DNA of 64,000 nucleotides from Glutamicibacter sp. PS (lineage in GTDB: Bacteria > Actinomycetota > Actinomycetes > Actinomycetales > Micrococcaceae): the NCBI GenBank assembly GCA_031317595.1, contig JANCMB010000001.1, forward strand, positions 3,106,325-3,170,324. Reading direction: 5' to 3'. This document shows positions 1-8,946 of the stretch, piece after piece. The notes below the pieces were generated by a model, which was not told the DNA's origin, ran no database searches, and worked only from the letters and a program-made list of their open reading frames with translations. Position 1 is the first letter of the stretch. Each line of letters opens with the position of its first letter. The translations under genes and the position numbers were made by a program.

Positions 1-43
1 CATCCTTTATCGCCACTGAGCCCCTACCGGGCCGCGTACCAGC

Positions 44-1447
44 TTAGTCCAGTCGCTCCGGACCGCCGGGGCGCCCGGCACGCCGACGACGCTGGCCGGT
101 GGCGAGGTAGAGCAGTGAAATCAGCGCCGTAAAGGGCAGCCCGAAGATCAGCGTCAGCCGAAATTGTTCGGTAAAAATCGAGGTCACCAGCAGTGCGCCC
201 AATAGCAGCGCGCCGACCAGGGAAGCTAGCGGATATCCGGGCAGACGGAACTCGAGGGTGCGTCCCGCCGCGCTCAGCTTGCGTCGGAAGGCCACGTGGG
301 TCAGCAAGATGAGCAGCCAGGTAGCCATGGCCCCGAAGGTGGCCAGCGAGATCATCACCCCAAGGCCTCCCGAAGGAGTGGCCATGTAGACCAGTGCCGC
401 CACCGCGATACCGGCCGCGGAGAGCACCACGGCGGATACCGGGGCACCGTTCGAGGCAAGCCGCGCGGCGAAGGAGGGCGCAAGGCCCGCCGTAGCCAGC
501 GATCGTAGGGTACGGGTGGCGGCGTAAAGCTGCGCGTTCATCGCCGAAAGCGCGGCCACGATCAGCACAACATTCAGTACCGAATCGGCGAAGGGAATAC
601 CCACCGTGCTCATCACGGTGACGAACGGAGAACCCGCGCCCAAGAGCGCGCTGGCCGGCGCCAGCGCCAAAATCAGCCCCATGGTCAGCACGTAGAACAC
701 CAGCAGGCGCAGAAAGGTCACCTTAAAGGCCTTTCGGACCGCGAGCGACGGATTCTTGGACTCGGCGGCGGCGATGGCAATAACTTCGACACCCATATAC
801 GAGAAAATAGCGACGATGACGGCGGCAAACATACCTCCGAAGCCATGTGCAAAGAATCCAGATTCCGCCGTGTAGTTGGCAAACCCATAAGACGGATTAC
901 CGGACCCGAAGACCAGCCAAGCGGCCAAGATAATGAAGGCCACCACGGCAAAGACCTTGATCGCCGAGAACCAGTACTCGGTGGTGCCAAAGGCTCGGAC
1001 ATTAGCCAGGTTGACCGCCAGCAGGGCCGCGGAAAAGAGCACCACCCAAAAGATCGCCGGGACCTCGGGGAACCACAATTGCATGTAGTCGCCGACCGCA
1101 CTGACCTCGGTACCCACCGCAAGAACCAGTGCGGACCAGTAGATGTACCTGATCAGGTAGCCGCCGAAGTCGCCGAGATAGTCCTGTGCGTATTGGCCGA
1201 AGGATCCGGCCGCGGCTCGATAGACGGTCATTTCGGCCAAGGCACCCATAACCAGTAACGCGATGAGGCCACCGATCAGGTAGCTCAAGATCACGCTGGA
1301 TCCTGCCATCGCGATTCCCAATTGGCTGCCCATAAACAGCCCGGTGCCGATGGCACCACCAAGGGCGATCATGGTCAGCTGGCGAGAGGTCAGCACCCGG
1401 CGTAGCCCGTTCGATTCCTGACTGGACTGTGTCGGTGTGCCGATCAT
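44..1447 (-). CDS. APC-superfamily amino acid permease
   Basis: A 467-residue inner-membrane amino acid transporter with about 12 hydrophobic segments. The N-terminus carries the family signature LTMIALGGAIGTGLF, in which the glycine-rich unwound helix binds the substrate backbone. The ORF is open to 1504, but the ATG at 1447 is preceded by a purine-rich AAAGAGGG and starts at the usual family position just before the first helix, so I chose it. It lies 85 bp downstream of kynureninase on the same strand and probably shares its operon. That context suggests import of tryptophan, kynurenine or a related aromatic amino acid. The family call is secure; the substrate is inferred from the neighbour only. 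Confidence 0.9.
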   Translation of the reverse strand: MIGTPTQSSQESNGLRRVLTSRQLTMIALGGAIGTGLFMGSQLGIAMAGSSVILSYLIGGLIALLVMGALAEMTVYRAAAGSFGQYAQDYLGDFGGYLIRYIYWSALVLAVGTEVSAVGDYMQLWFPEVPAIFWVVLFSAALLAVNLANVRAFGTTEYWFSAIKVFAVVAFIILAAWLVFGSGNPSYGFANYTAESGFFAHGFGGMFAAVIVAIFSYMGVEVIAIAAAESKNPSLAVRKAFKVTFLRLLVFYVLTMGLILALAPASALLGAGSPFVTVMSTVGIPFADSVLNVVLIVAALSAMNAQLYAATRTLRSLATAGLAPSFAARLASNGAPVSAVVLSAAGIAVAALVYMATPSGGLGVMISLATFGAMATWLLILLTHVAFRRKLSAAGRTLEFRLPGYPLASLVGALLLGALLVTSIFTEQFRLTLIFGLPFTALISLLYLATGQRRRRAGRPGGPERLD

Positions 1448-1532
1448 AAAAACCTGTGCCCTCTTTCCCGAATGTCGTGGGCACGCTCGGCCCACGACCT
1501 TCAAGCTTAGCGTGCCATCGCCGGGCGCTGGC

Positions 1533-2807
1533 TTAGGTCACCGCGTTACGCACCCGATACTCCTCGCGTTGCCAGGCACCGGTGTGCAAGACGTCGCGCA
1601 GGATCTGCACCGCATCGTAGACATCGGTACGCGAGAGGTAGAGCGGCGTGATGCCAAAGCGCAGCACTTCTGGCTCGCGGTAGTCGCCGATGACGCCGCG
1701 ATCGATCAGCGCGGCCATGATCTCGTAGCCATGTGCGTGGCGGAAACTCACATGGCTACCGCGCTGCGCGTGGTCCCGCGGGGTGATCAACTCGAGGCCA
1801 AAGTCGGCGCACTGAGTTTCGACCAGCTCGATGAACAGGTCGGTGAACTCCAAGGAGGCACGGCGTAGCGCATCGAGCCCGGCCTCAAGGCTAATGTCTA
1901 GGCCGTTTTCGACCATGGCCATCGAGGTGATGGGCTGGGTACCGCACATAAAGCGGCGAATGTCGTCAGCCGGCGCATAGTTCTCGGCCATCGCGAACGG
2001 TTCGGCATGCGACCACCATCCGGCCAGCGGCTGCCAGAACCGCGCGTGGTGGCGCGCATGGACCCAAATGAAGGCCGGGGCGCCGGGACCACCGTTGAGG
2101 TACTTGTAGGTGCAACCCACTGCGTAGTCGGCATCGGCGCGATTCAGGTCGACGGGCACCGCGCCGGCCGCATGGGCCAAGTCCCAGATCATCAGGGCTC
2201 CGGCGTCGTGGGCGGCGGCAGTAATCGACTGCAAATCCCACATGGCACCGGTGCGGTAATTGACATGCGAGAGTGAAAGCACTGCCGTGTGCTCATTGAG
2301 CGCCTGGAGCAGTTCCGCTTCACTGTCGATCAACAGGACCTCATAGTCGATCCCGGTTTCTTCGCGCATGGCATTAATCAGGTCGCTCAGGCCCTGTGCG
2401 ATGTAAATGTCCGTGGGGAAATTATCGCGTTCGGTGATGATCACTCGGCGGCCCGGAGCGTCGGCGCGCTGGGTGCGGAGCGCCGAGGCGAGGGCCTTGA
2501 ACAGGTTCAGACTGGTGGTGTCGGTGACCACGGTTTCGCCCTCGTGAGCACCAAGAAGCTGGCCAAGCTTGTTGCCCAGCCGCTGCGGCAGCTCGAACCA
2601 CCCCGCGGAATTCCAGGATCGGATAAGCCCCTGGCCCCACTCCTCGGTGATGACCTGAGCAGCACGCTCGGCAGAGCCCACCGGAAGCGCACCCAAGGAA
2701 TTGCCGTCGAGGTAGATCACGCCTTGCGGCAGCGCAAAGCGTCCACGAAAAGCTGAGAGCGCATCGGCCCGGTCTAGTTCCTGCAGAGTTTCGCGATCAA
2801 GTGCCAC
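1533..2807 (-). CDS. kynU: kynureninase
   Basis: PLP-dependent cytosolic enzyme cleaving L-kynurenine to anthranilate and alanine (3-hydroxykynurenine is an alternative substrate). At 424 residues it has the usual length. Visible hallmarks are [11 protein letters not shown] near residue 32, the cofactor aspartate in WDLAH (D209) and the Schiff-base lysine in [11 protein letters not shown] (K235). The start at 2807 faces the divergent Lrp-type gene across a 105-bp gap that should hold both promoters. No tryptophan dioxygenase or kynurenine formamidase lies in the window, so the upstream steps must be encoded elsewhere, or kynurenine is taken up from outside. Confidence 0.95.
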   Translation of the reverse strand: MALDRETLQELDRADALSAFRGRFALPQGVIYLDGNSLGALPVGSAERAAQVITEEWGQGLIRSWNSAGWFELPQRLGNKLGQLLGAHEGETVVTDTTSLNLFKALASALRTQRADAPGRRVIITERDNFPTDIYIAQGLSDLINAMREETGIDYEVLLIDSEAELLQALNEHTAVLSLSHVNYRTGAMWDLQSITAAAHDAGALMIWDLAHAAGAVPVDLNRADADYAVGCTYKYLNGGPGAPAFIWVHARHHARFWQPLAGWWSHAEPFAMAENYAPADDIRRFMCGTQPITSMAMVENGLDISLEAGLDALRRASLEFTDLFIELVETQCADFGLELITPRDHAQRGSHVSFRHAHGYEIMAALIDRGVIGDYREPEVLRFGITPLYLSRTDVYDAVQILRDVLHTGAWQREEYRVRNAVT

Positions 2808-2912
2808 CGTTTACTACCTTTCCGAACGACCTATTTCTGCCCCTATCGTAGAATCAAAGTCAGCGTGCTTCGATCGCTCTCGAATTATCCGTCAGAAAAT
2901 ACGAGGAATACC

Positions 2913-3398
2913 GTGGCAGATTCACAATGGAGCGTCCAAGGAGCCAGCGTGCCGAATCCGGTGCGTGTCGATGAGATCGATCTGGCCATTCTCAGCGAAC
3001 TCAAGGACGATGCCCGCTTGGCCAATAATGTCCTGGCCGCACGCGTGGGACTGGCGCCCTCTACCTGCCTCGGCCGGGTCAAAGCGCTGAGCCGCTCGGG
3101 CGTGATCCGCGGTTACACCACGGACATCGATGAAAAACTCTTGGGCGTCACCGTCAAGGCCATGATCTCCATCGTCGTCGCCGCCAATGCCCGAGATCGC
3201 CTGCTGGCATCGGCAAAAACGCTCGGAGAACTACCCGAGGTCAAGGACGTCTACGTCCTCGGCGGCACCCCGGACCTGCTTGTTCATGTAGCCACCCGTG
3301 GCATCGACGAGCTACGCCAGTTCGTCGCCACCCATTTAGGAGCCAATCGTGCCTTCTCCTCGACGCAAACCGCCATTATTTTCGAACATCTTCGCTAA
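2913..3398 (+). CDS. Lrp/AsnC-family regulator beside kynU
   Basis: A 161-residue one-domain Lrp/AsnC regulator: an N-terminal helix-turn-helix (VDEIDLAILSELKDDARL... with recognition helix APSTCLGRVKAL) followed by an alpha/beta effector-binding and oligomerisation domain. The frame is open from 2865, but the GTG at 2913 has GAGGA 5-8 bases upstream and fits the family length. It is divergent from kynU, an arrangement seen for KynR-type regulators that sense kynurenine in other bacteria. Local control of kynU and the permease is therefore a reasonable inference, but the ligand is not shown by the sequence. Confidence 0.87.
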   Translation: MADSQWSVQGASVPNPVRVDEIDLAILSELKDDARLANNVLAARVGLAPSTCLGRVKALSRSGVIRGYTTDIDEKLLGVTVKAMISIVVAANARDRLLASAKTLGELPEVKDVYVLGGTPDLLVHVATRGIDELRQFVATHLGANRAFSSTQTAIIFEHLR

Positions 3399-3437
3399 GC
3401 CAAGCAGGCACTTGGACGTCCTGCTCGTTGGTGCGAG

Positions 3438-4853
3438 TTAGCCCTTGGGTAAAAGCTTCATGATGTCACCGGCAATGTGAAAGAATTCTTGCTCTTGCTC
3501 GGCTATATCTTGAGCCTCTTGCCGTTCCTTGGAGTTCTGCTGAAGCACCACGACATAGGAGTTACCCGCTTCGTCGGAGACCAACCAGCTTCCGGCCAAC
3601 ACTCCGACATCCGAACCACCCTTAAAGGCCGCATGGCGCCAACCGTCCATCGGTATTCCGGGATTCTCCGTCAAAATTCGAGCGACCTGAGGTTCAGCGA
3701 GTTCGTGTAGCGCGTTATGTACGCGAGCAATATCCTTCGGTGAGGCGAACCATTCGGCGCCTTCATCCCAGGCCGGCTCGGTTCCGACGTCCTCGACCGT
3801 GACCTTGAAGGGTTCAGCCTGAAGTTTTTCATGCAGTATCCGGCGACGATCGGCGTCCGCCTGCGCCCAGGATTCCAGCCGGTCAGCGTCACCCCAAGCC
3901 AGCTTCAGCATGTCCTTGGTGCTCAAAAAGGGATGAAGCTCTTGGGGGTCATGGTGACCCGAGTCCCGCACGGCGCGCTCCACCGCGGGGCGACCAACCG
4001 CGTCGATGAGCATGTCGGTGGCGGTATTATCGCTGATCGAAATCATCTTTTGAGCGGCCTCGTAGACCGTCAAACGCGTGCCGTCAGCCTCGTTTTGGAG
4101 CTCACCGCTGGGCAGCGACTTATCCTTATCGCGCAGGATCAACTGGTCATCCCACGACAGATCACGTGCCGTTTCGACCTCCTGAGCGACCGCAAGTAGC
4201 ACGTACAGTTTGAACATTGAGCCCAGTGGGGCACTCTCATCGGCATTCTGCTCGAGGAAAACCTCCGAGCCGTCGGTGCGAGCCACGTACGCAGACACCG
4301 AGCCCGGGAGCTTTTCGAGAGCGTCGGAGACCTCGTCGAAAGAGGCCAGCGGGGTGCGCTGCTCATCTAGCGCGGGGACGAAACGTAACCCGCTTACTTT
4401 CCCTGCATTATCGAGGTTCAGGTGCATCATGAGATCGGGCGGGGTTTGACCAGCCAGCCGAAGCGAGGCGGTGCGCTCCGCGCCCTCGTAGCCAACGACG
4501 GTGTAGGGCCCGGCGCCGCGCAGTTGCCGGTTGGTCAGCTCCACGACCTGTTGCACCGAAACCGCGTCGGTGAAACTCTTTGCCAGCTCCTCGTTCCAAT
4601 CATTCTCGGTACTTTCCTCTGGGGCATTGAGGATGTCGAGAATTTTCTCTGCCTTGGTACCAGCCGGGGTCTGCGGAATCGCAACCGGCGTCGGGTGCGA
4701 CGCGGCAGGGCTTGAAGCGGCCGGCGATTCGGTTGCTGGATCGGTGCCCTGACTCGTGCAGCCGGCGAGCGACAACGGCACGAGCACCGCGATTGTCAAG
4801 GCCTTCACCCCGAGTTGGGCTTTGCCTTGAACCCACTGACCCACAGTCCGCAT
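3438..4853 (-). CDS. lipoprotein with class A beta-lactamase-like domain (Cpe/LpqF-like)
   Basis: A 471-residue lipoprotein: a signal peptide ends in the lipobox LAGC (Cys32), followed by an Ala/Ser/Pro spacer, an N-terminal domain (about 68-165) and a serine-hydrolase domain. The catalytic motifs are S212-M-F-K215, S274-D-N276 and K411-G-G. KGG in place of KTG is frequent in LpqF/Cpe-type proteins, which are usually poor beta-lactamases. The open frame extends to 5192, but the ATG at 4853 has GAGGAAGG upstream and begins the signal peptide. It is probably an envelope serine hydrolase acting on a peptidoglycan-related or ester substrate. A true resistance enzyme is less likely. Confidence 0.82.
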   Translation of the reverse strand: MRTVGQWVQGKAQLGVKALTIAVLVPLSLAGCTSQGTDPATESPAASSPAASHPTPVAIPQTPAGTKAEKILDILNAPEESTENDWNEELAKSFTDAVSVQQVVELTNRQLRGAGPYTVVGYEGAERTASLRLAGQTPPDLMMHLNLDNAGKVSGLRFVPALDEQRTPLASFDEVSDALEKLPGSVSAYVARTDGSEVFLEQNADESAPLGSMFKLYVLLAVAQEVETARDLSWDDQLILRDKDKSLPSGELQNEADGTRLTVYEAAQKMISISDNTATDMLIDAVGRPAVERAVRDSGHHDPQELHPFLSTKDMLKLAWGDADRLESWAQADADRRRILHEKLQAEPFKVTVEDVGTEPAWDEGAEWFASPKDIARVHNALHELAEPQVARILTENPGIPMDGWRHAAFKGGSDVGVLAGSWLVSDEAGNSYVVVLQQNSKERQEAQDIAEQEQEFFHIAGDIMKLLPKG

Positions 4854-4929
4854 GCTGCACCTTCCTCTAGTCTTCGCTCTAACCAAACACTTGTAAGAAT
4901 CGATACAAGGCGATAGCGCACAAAACACG

Positions 4930-4961
4930 AACGGAGGCCGACAGTACTGTCGGCCACCGTT
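4930..4961 (-). terminator. hairpin terminator of the fba operon
   Basis: GGCCGACAG paired with CTGTCGGCC forms a 20-bp perfect palindrome at 4936-4955, extended by AACGG/CCGTT outside single mismatched bases. It lies 11 bp beyond the stop of the DUF3151 gene and about 75 bp before the start of the lipoprotein gene, so it should end the fba-DUF3151 transcript. There is no long U tract. Confidence 0.6.
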
Positions 4962-4971
4962 AGTAGCGCTT

Positions 4972-5385
4972 CTAGTTCGACTCGATAGCAGCCTTAGCCG
5001 TGGGATCCGAATCGTTGAGGAATTTGCCGATCCGCTCGACTTCCTCGACCTCCCCGATGGCTGCCGCTCCGCGCCCGAGGGCGTAGAGCGAGCGCAGGAA
5101 TCCTCGGTTAGGCTCATGCCGCCACGGCACCGGGCCCTGCCCGCGCCAGCCAGCCTTACGCAATGCGTCAAGCCCGCGATGGTATCCAACACGCGCGTAG
5201 GCGTAGGACTCCACGATGCGACCCTCGGCGTGTGCCTCGTCCGACAGCAGTGCCCACACCAGTGAGGACGACGGGAACTTCGCCGCCAAATCGGCCGGCT
5301 CGTCGCCGGCGCCGAGGCGGTCGATCACCGCGGTCTCTTCCGGCAGGAGCGTTTCGGGGATTCCCAGCAGGTTTTCTCCGACCAT
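4972..5385 (-). CDS. DUF3151 family protein
   Basis: A 137-residue soluble protein of the actinobacterial DUF3151 family, recognisable from the NLLGIPETLLPE opening and the VSYAYARVGYHRGLDALRK-like segment (here ESYAYARVGYHRGLDALR). Its function is unknown. The start lies 2 bp beyond the fba stop on the same strand, so the genes are almost certainly co-transcribed and perhaps translationally coupled. In many actinobacteria this gene accompanies the aldolase, which suggests a link to central carbon metabolism. Confidence 0.88.
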   Translation of the reverse strand: MVGENLLGIPETLLPEETAVIDRLGAGDEPADLAAKFPSSSLVWALLSDEAHAEGRIVESYAYARVGYHRGLDALRKAGWRGQGPVPWRHEPNRGFLRSLYALGRGAAAIGEVEEVERIGKFLNDSDPTAKAAIESN

Positions 5386-5387
5386 CG

Positions 5388-6410
5388 TTACTTGATGCTC
5401 TTCCCGGCCGAGCCAAGCTGCTGTGCAGCCTCAACGATGCGGGCGGCCATGGACTCTTCAGCCTTGGCACCCCACACGCGTGGGTCGTAGGTCTTCTTGT
5501 TGCCCACTTCGCCGTCAACCTTGAGCACACCGTCGTAGTTGCTGAACATGTGTCCGGCAACGGGACGGGTAAAGGCGTACTGGGTGTCGGTATCGATGTT
5601 CATCTTGATAACACCGTAGGAAACAGCGTCGGCGATCTCCTGCTCGGACGAACCCGAACCACCGTGGAAGACGAGGTCGAAGGGGTTGTCCTGACCGATC
5701 TTGGCACCAACCTGAGTCTGGATATCCTTGAGGATCTCCGGGCGCAGCTTCACGTTACCCGGCTTGTAGACGCCGTGTACGTTACCGAAGGTCAGCGCGG
5801 TGATGTAGCGACCCTTTTCGCCGGCGCCGAGTGCCTCAATGGTGGCCAGGGCGTCCTCGACGGTGGTGTAGAGCTTGTCATTGATGGCGTTCTCCACGCC
5901 ATCTTCCTCGCCACCGACGGTGCCGATCTCAACCTCGAGGATCTGCTTGGCGGCCGCGGTGCGTGGCAGCAGCTCGGCGGCAATGCGCAGGTTTTCCTCG
6001 AGGGTTTCGGCCGAGCCGTCCCACATGTGGGAGTTGAAGAACGGATCGCGGCCAGCGGCGACCTCGGCCTCGGAGGCGGCAAGCAATGGCAATACGAAGG
6101 AGTCGAGCTTGTCCTTCGGGCAGTGGTCGGTGTGCAGCGCGATGTTCACGCCGTAGTTCTTAGCGACCTGGCGGGCGAAGGCGGCGAAGCCCAGCGAGCC
6201 GGCAACCATGTCCTTGATCGAGGCGCCAGACCAGTAGGCGGCGCCACCGGTCGAAACCTGGATGATGCCGTCGGACTCAGCCTCTGCAAAACCGCGGATG
6301 GCGGCATTCAAAGTCTGCGAGCTGGTGACGTTCACCGCGGGGAAGGCGTAACCGCCGGCCTTCGCGGCATCGATCATGGCATTGTACTTATCGGGGGTTG
6401 CGATAGGCAT
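5388..6410 (-). CDS. fba: class II fructose-bisphosphate aldolase
   Basis: Zinc-dependent aldolase interconverting fructose 1,6-bisphosphate with glyceraldehyde 3-phosphate and dihydroxyacetone phosphate in glycolysis and gluconeogenesis. At 340 residues it has the length of the longer class II group. Visible elements: H93-T-D95-H96, supplying a metal ligand and the catalytic aspartate; a Glu/Gly-rich zinc region near 168-190; the phosphate-binding HGGSGSS segment; and NIDTDTQYAFTRPV near the C-terminus. It is the first gene of the operon with DUF3151. Confidence 0.96.
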   Translation of the reverse strand: MPIATPDKYNAMIDAAKAGGYAFPAVNVTSSQTLNAAIRGFAEAESDGIIQVSTGGAAYWSGASIKDMVAGSLGFAAFARQVAKNYGVNIALHTDHCPKDKLDSFVLPLLAASEAEVAAGRDPFFNSHMWDGSAETLEENLRIAAELLPRTAAAKQILEVEIGTVGGEEDGVENAINDKLYTTVEDALATIEALGAGEKGRYITALTFGNVHGVYKPGNVKLRPEILKDIQTQVGAKIGQDNPFDLVFHGGSGSSEQEIADAVSYGVIKMNIDTDTQYAFTRPVAGHMFSNYDGVLKVDGEVGNKKTYDPRVWGAKAEESMAARIVEAAQQLGSAGKSIK

Positions 6411-6526
6411 GCTTCACTCCTGTAGTGATTAGCGGGGGTGACGCGTCTCCGTCGACGGCAGTTCCTCTCCATCCTATCGGCTCCGGGCACAAATGTGCCG
6501 CGGATCGCATTAAGTGACGCGGCAGA

Positions 6527-8062
6527 TTACTCCGTCGCCGTCGAGTCCGCTACCGACTTGGTGACCGTGGAGGTAGTGCTCGCTTCCGGTTCCACCACGG
6601 TTTCCGGGACGAAGGTTTCGCTCAACGAAGGCTTCACCGAAACCGTGCGCTGCGGCACCGGCGTCTGGGAGACCTCGGTGGTGGTTTTCGGAGCGGCGCT
6701 CGTGGTCGGTGCCGAGGTTTCGGGAGTGAGCAACTTGCTTGGCTTCAGGCTCGGAGTTGCAGCCGGCGCAGTCGGCGTCTGAATCGAACTATTCGACGGA
6801 GAATCCTCAGTTTCAACCGGCTTCGTCGGCGACCCGGAATTCTTTTCCGTCGGCGAGCCCGATGGCTCGGTAGGCGTGCTCGTATCACCGCTGGGCGACG
6901 GTGTCTTACTGTCGCTACCAGTCGGGCTCGGGCTATCGCTCGGATCCGTCGGCTTCGTCGGCTTCGTCGGCTTGGGCGACGGCTTATCCGTGGGCGAGGT
7001 GCTCGGCGTCTTGCTTTCCGACTCGCTCGGACTGGTCGACGGTTTGTCGCTAGGCGAAGGTTTCGGCTTCGGTTTGGGTTTTGGCTTCGGAACGACCGGA
7101 GTGTCGTCCTTCGGCACCACGACATCCGGATCCTTGCTGATGTTCTGATCCTTCGGCGCCGTCTGCTGATTGTTGTTGCCGCTCGGCGCGTTCTTCGAAC
7201 GCACGGTCAGGTGCGAAGAGTCGATCATAGCGTCCGGTTGTCCCGGGATGCGTGGCAAGTAATTGCGTGGATCGTGCCAGCGACCATTAATGAGCACCTC
7301 AAAGTGCACGTGGCAGCCGGTGGAGTTTCCGGTGGTTCCGGCCAAGGCGATGAGCTGCCCCTGCTTGACCTCTTCGCCGATCTTCACGAGCAACTTGGAA
7401 TTGTGGCTGTACCCGGTCTGGACGTTATGTCCGTGATCGATGGTGACACGCATACCCGAATGCCCCGCCCAGTTGGAGACGATGACCGTACCGGCCTCGC
7501 TGGCGTACACCGGGGAACCGCAGGCGATTGGGTAGTCCTGACCAATGTGAATCTGGTTGCCGGGCCCGGTAGGGTTGCGGCGCCAACCATAGGGGCTGGA
7601 AATGCGTCGGGTCGTTACCGGATGCATCAGTTGCAGGCCACCGGGCAGAACCCCGATTTGACCCACGGCTCCGGCAAGCAGAGCGTTGCCCTCTTCGTCA
7701 CCGGCAGAAGAGGCGGCGGAGGCCTCATCGGATTCGTCGGTTGCCATCTCTCCGGCATATTCGGTCACGCGGCCGTCGATGGCCAGGTCCCAACCGGTGC
7801 CATGGAAGGCTGCGACCGGCGCATCTTCGCTAACGGTCACCGGCCCCTTGAAAGATTCGGGAAAATTGATGGCGTCGACCGCGATGGGTGCATTTCCTTG
7901 CCGATTATCACCCGGTTGGGCCACGATGGGCCATGCCAGCGCCGAGGATAGGCCTAAGGCAACGACTGCCGAGCTCGACCACACGACAAGAGAGCGCTTT
8001 CGCCGCGGCAATCCGGGCAACAAAAGATCGTGGTTTACCTGATGACGCCTCTTCACAATCAT
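6527..8062 (-). CDS. M23-family peptidoglycan endopeptidase with Ser/Thr/Pro/Lys tail
   Basis: A 511-residue secreted or anchored metalloendopeptidase. After a short basic N-terminus there is one hydrophobic segment (about 25-48). The LytM/M23 domain (about 150-275) carries the zinc ligands H172-x3-D176 and H253 in HVHF, with H220 and H251 as the other active-site histidines. It should cleave peptide bridges in the cell wall. The last 200 residues are a low-complexity tail rich in P, S, T, K and D (KPKPKPKPSPSDKPS-like), a probable wall-spanning spacer. The large reverse-frame ORFs here are products of this biased composition. Confidence 0.87.
   Translation of the reverse strand: MIVKRRHQVNHDLLLPGLPRRKRSLVVWSSSAVVALGLSSALAWPIVAQPGDNRQGNAPIAVDAINFPESFKGPVTVSEDAPVAAFHGTGWDLAIDGRVTEYAGEMATDESDEASAASSAGDEEGNALLAGAVGQIGVLPGGLQLMHPVTTRRISSPYGWRRNPTGPGNQIHIGQDYPIACGSPVYASEAGTVIVSNWAGHSGMRVTIDHGHNVQTGYSHNSKLLVKIGEEVKQGQLIALAGTTGNSTGCHVHFEVLINGRWHDPRNYLPRIPGQPDAMIDSSHLTVRSKNAPSGNNNQQTAPKDQNISKDPDVVVPKDDTPVVPKPKPKPKPKPSPSDKPSTSPSESESKTPSTSPTDKPSPKPTKPTKPTDPSDSPSPTGSDSKTPSPSGDTSTPTEPSGSPTEKNSGSPTKPVETEDSPSNSSIQTPTAPAATPSLKPSKLLTPETSAPTTSAAPKTTTEVSQTPVPQRTVSVKPSLSETFVPETVVEPEASTTSTVTKSVADSTATE
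6545..7135. repeat. low-complexity repeat region encoding the P/S/T/K tail
   Basis: Imperfect short repeats of codons for Lys-Pro, Ser-Pro and Thr-Pro pairs, including a run of GGCTTCGTC units (complement of GACGAAGCC) at 6951-6972. The tract encodes the C-terminal tail of the M23 peptidase and is a likely site of length variation between strains. Confidence 0.65.
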
Positions 8063-8161
8063 TGCCCCCGGATCACGATTTGATAACCGATCTCCAGCCT
8101 AAGACGAAGCAGGCAACTAATCTAGGTGCTCGACAAAAAGAACTCCAAAATACATTATTTG

Positions 8162-8818
8162 TTACCCGACGCGTTGTCCGAAGACATGCCGCCGAATCCA
8201 GGCGTGCATAGCGATCCCGGCCGCGGAAGCCGCGTTAATCGAGCGGGTGGAGCCGAACTGCTCGATGGATAAGGTCGCCTCGGCGGCCTCGTGCACTTCC
8301 TGACTCAACCCCGGGCCTTCCTGCCCGAACACCAAAACGCAGTTGCGCGGCAATTCATAGGTTTCGAGCGGCACCGAATCGGGGAAGATATCTACGCCAA
8401 TGATGCTCAGTCCCTCGCCCTTGGCCCAGGTCACGAATTCCTCCACCGTGGCGTGGTGGCGCACATGCTGGTAACGATCGGTGACCATTGCCCCGCGCCG
8501 GTTCCAGCGACGGCGGCCGATAATGTGCACCTCTTTGGCAAGAAAGGCGTTAGCGGTACGCACCACCGTACCGATGTTCATATCGTGCTGCCAGTTCTCG
8601 ATGGCGATATGGAAATCATGACGCCGCTCATCAAGGTCGGCGATAATCGCATCCATGGACCAGTACCGGTACTTGTCGGCCACATTGCGCCGGTCGCCCT
8701 CGGCCAAAAGCTGACGATCGTAATGCCCGCCCTCGGGCCAGGTACCTTCCCAGGGGCCAACGCCAACCTCGGGCTCGACGGGTAGCTGCTCACTGGGCTG
8801 TTGCGGATCTTCACTCAC
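8162..8818 (-). CDS. SpoU/TrmH-family RNA 2'-O-methyltransferase
   Basis: A SPOUT-fold methyltransferase of about 218 residues. The SpoU motifs are present: the N-terminal ENWQHDMNIGTVVRTANAF (motif 1), VLVFGQEGPGLSQEV (motif 2) and the knot-forming SINAASAAGIAMHAW (motif 3). It should methylate a ribose 2'-OH in tRNA or rRNA using S-adenosylmethionine; the target nucleotide cannot be read from sequence. The frame is open to 8896. I favour the GTG at 8818 (AAAGG three bases upstream), but an ATG at 8872 is possible. An acidic N-terminal extension precedes the fold. Confidence 0.87.
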   Translation of the reverse strand: MSEDPQQPSEQLPVEPEVGVGPWEGTWPEGGHYDRQLLAEGDRRNVADKYRYWSMDAIIADLDERRHDFHIAIENWQHDMNIGTVVRTANAFLAKEVHIIGRRRWNRRGAMVTDRYQHVRHHATVEEFVTWAKGEGLSIIGVDIFPDSVPLETYELPRNCVLVFGQEGPGLSQEVHEAAEATLSIEQFGSTRSINAASAAGIAMHAWIRRHVFGQRVG

Positions 8819-8946
8819 ACCTTTAAGCGTAGTTCGTTCTGCGAGCCGCCGTGTCCGCGCCGAATGTGCCATGATTTGAGTACCGAGGGATACCAATCAA
8901 TGGCGATAGCCTCCCACCTGAAACATCCCAGAGAGGACCACTTCTC

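Noticed and set aside
3438-4853. Annotation as a true class A beta-lactamase resistance gene
   Set aside because: The extra N-terminal domain, the lipobox and the KGG motif point to the Cpe/LpqF-like group, which is not primarily a resistance family.
6876-7148. Plus-strand frame with Val/Gly/Leu repeats inside the M23 gene
   Set aside because: Reverse reading of the P/S/T/K tail; no start signal and no independent motif.
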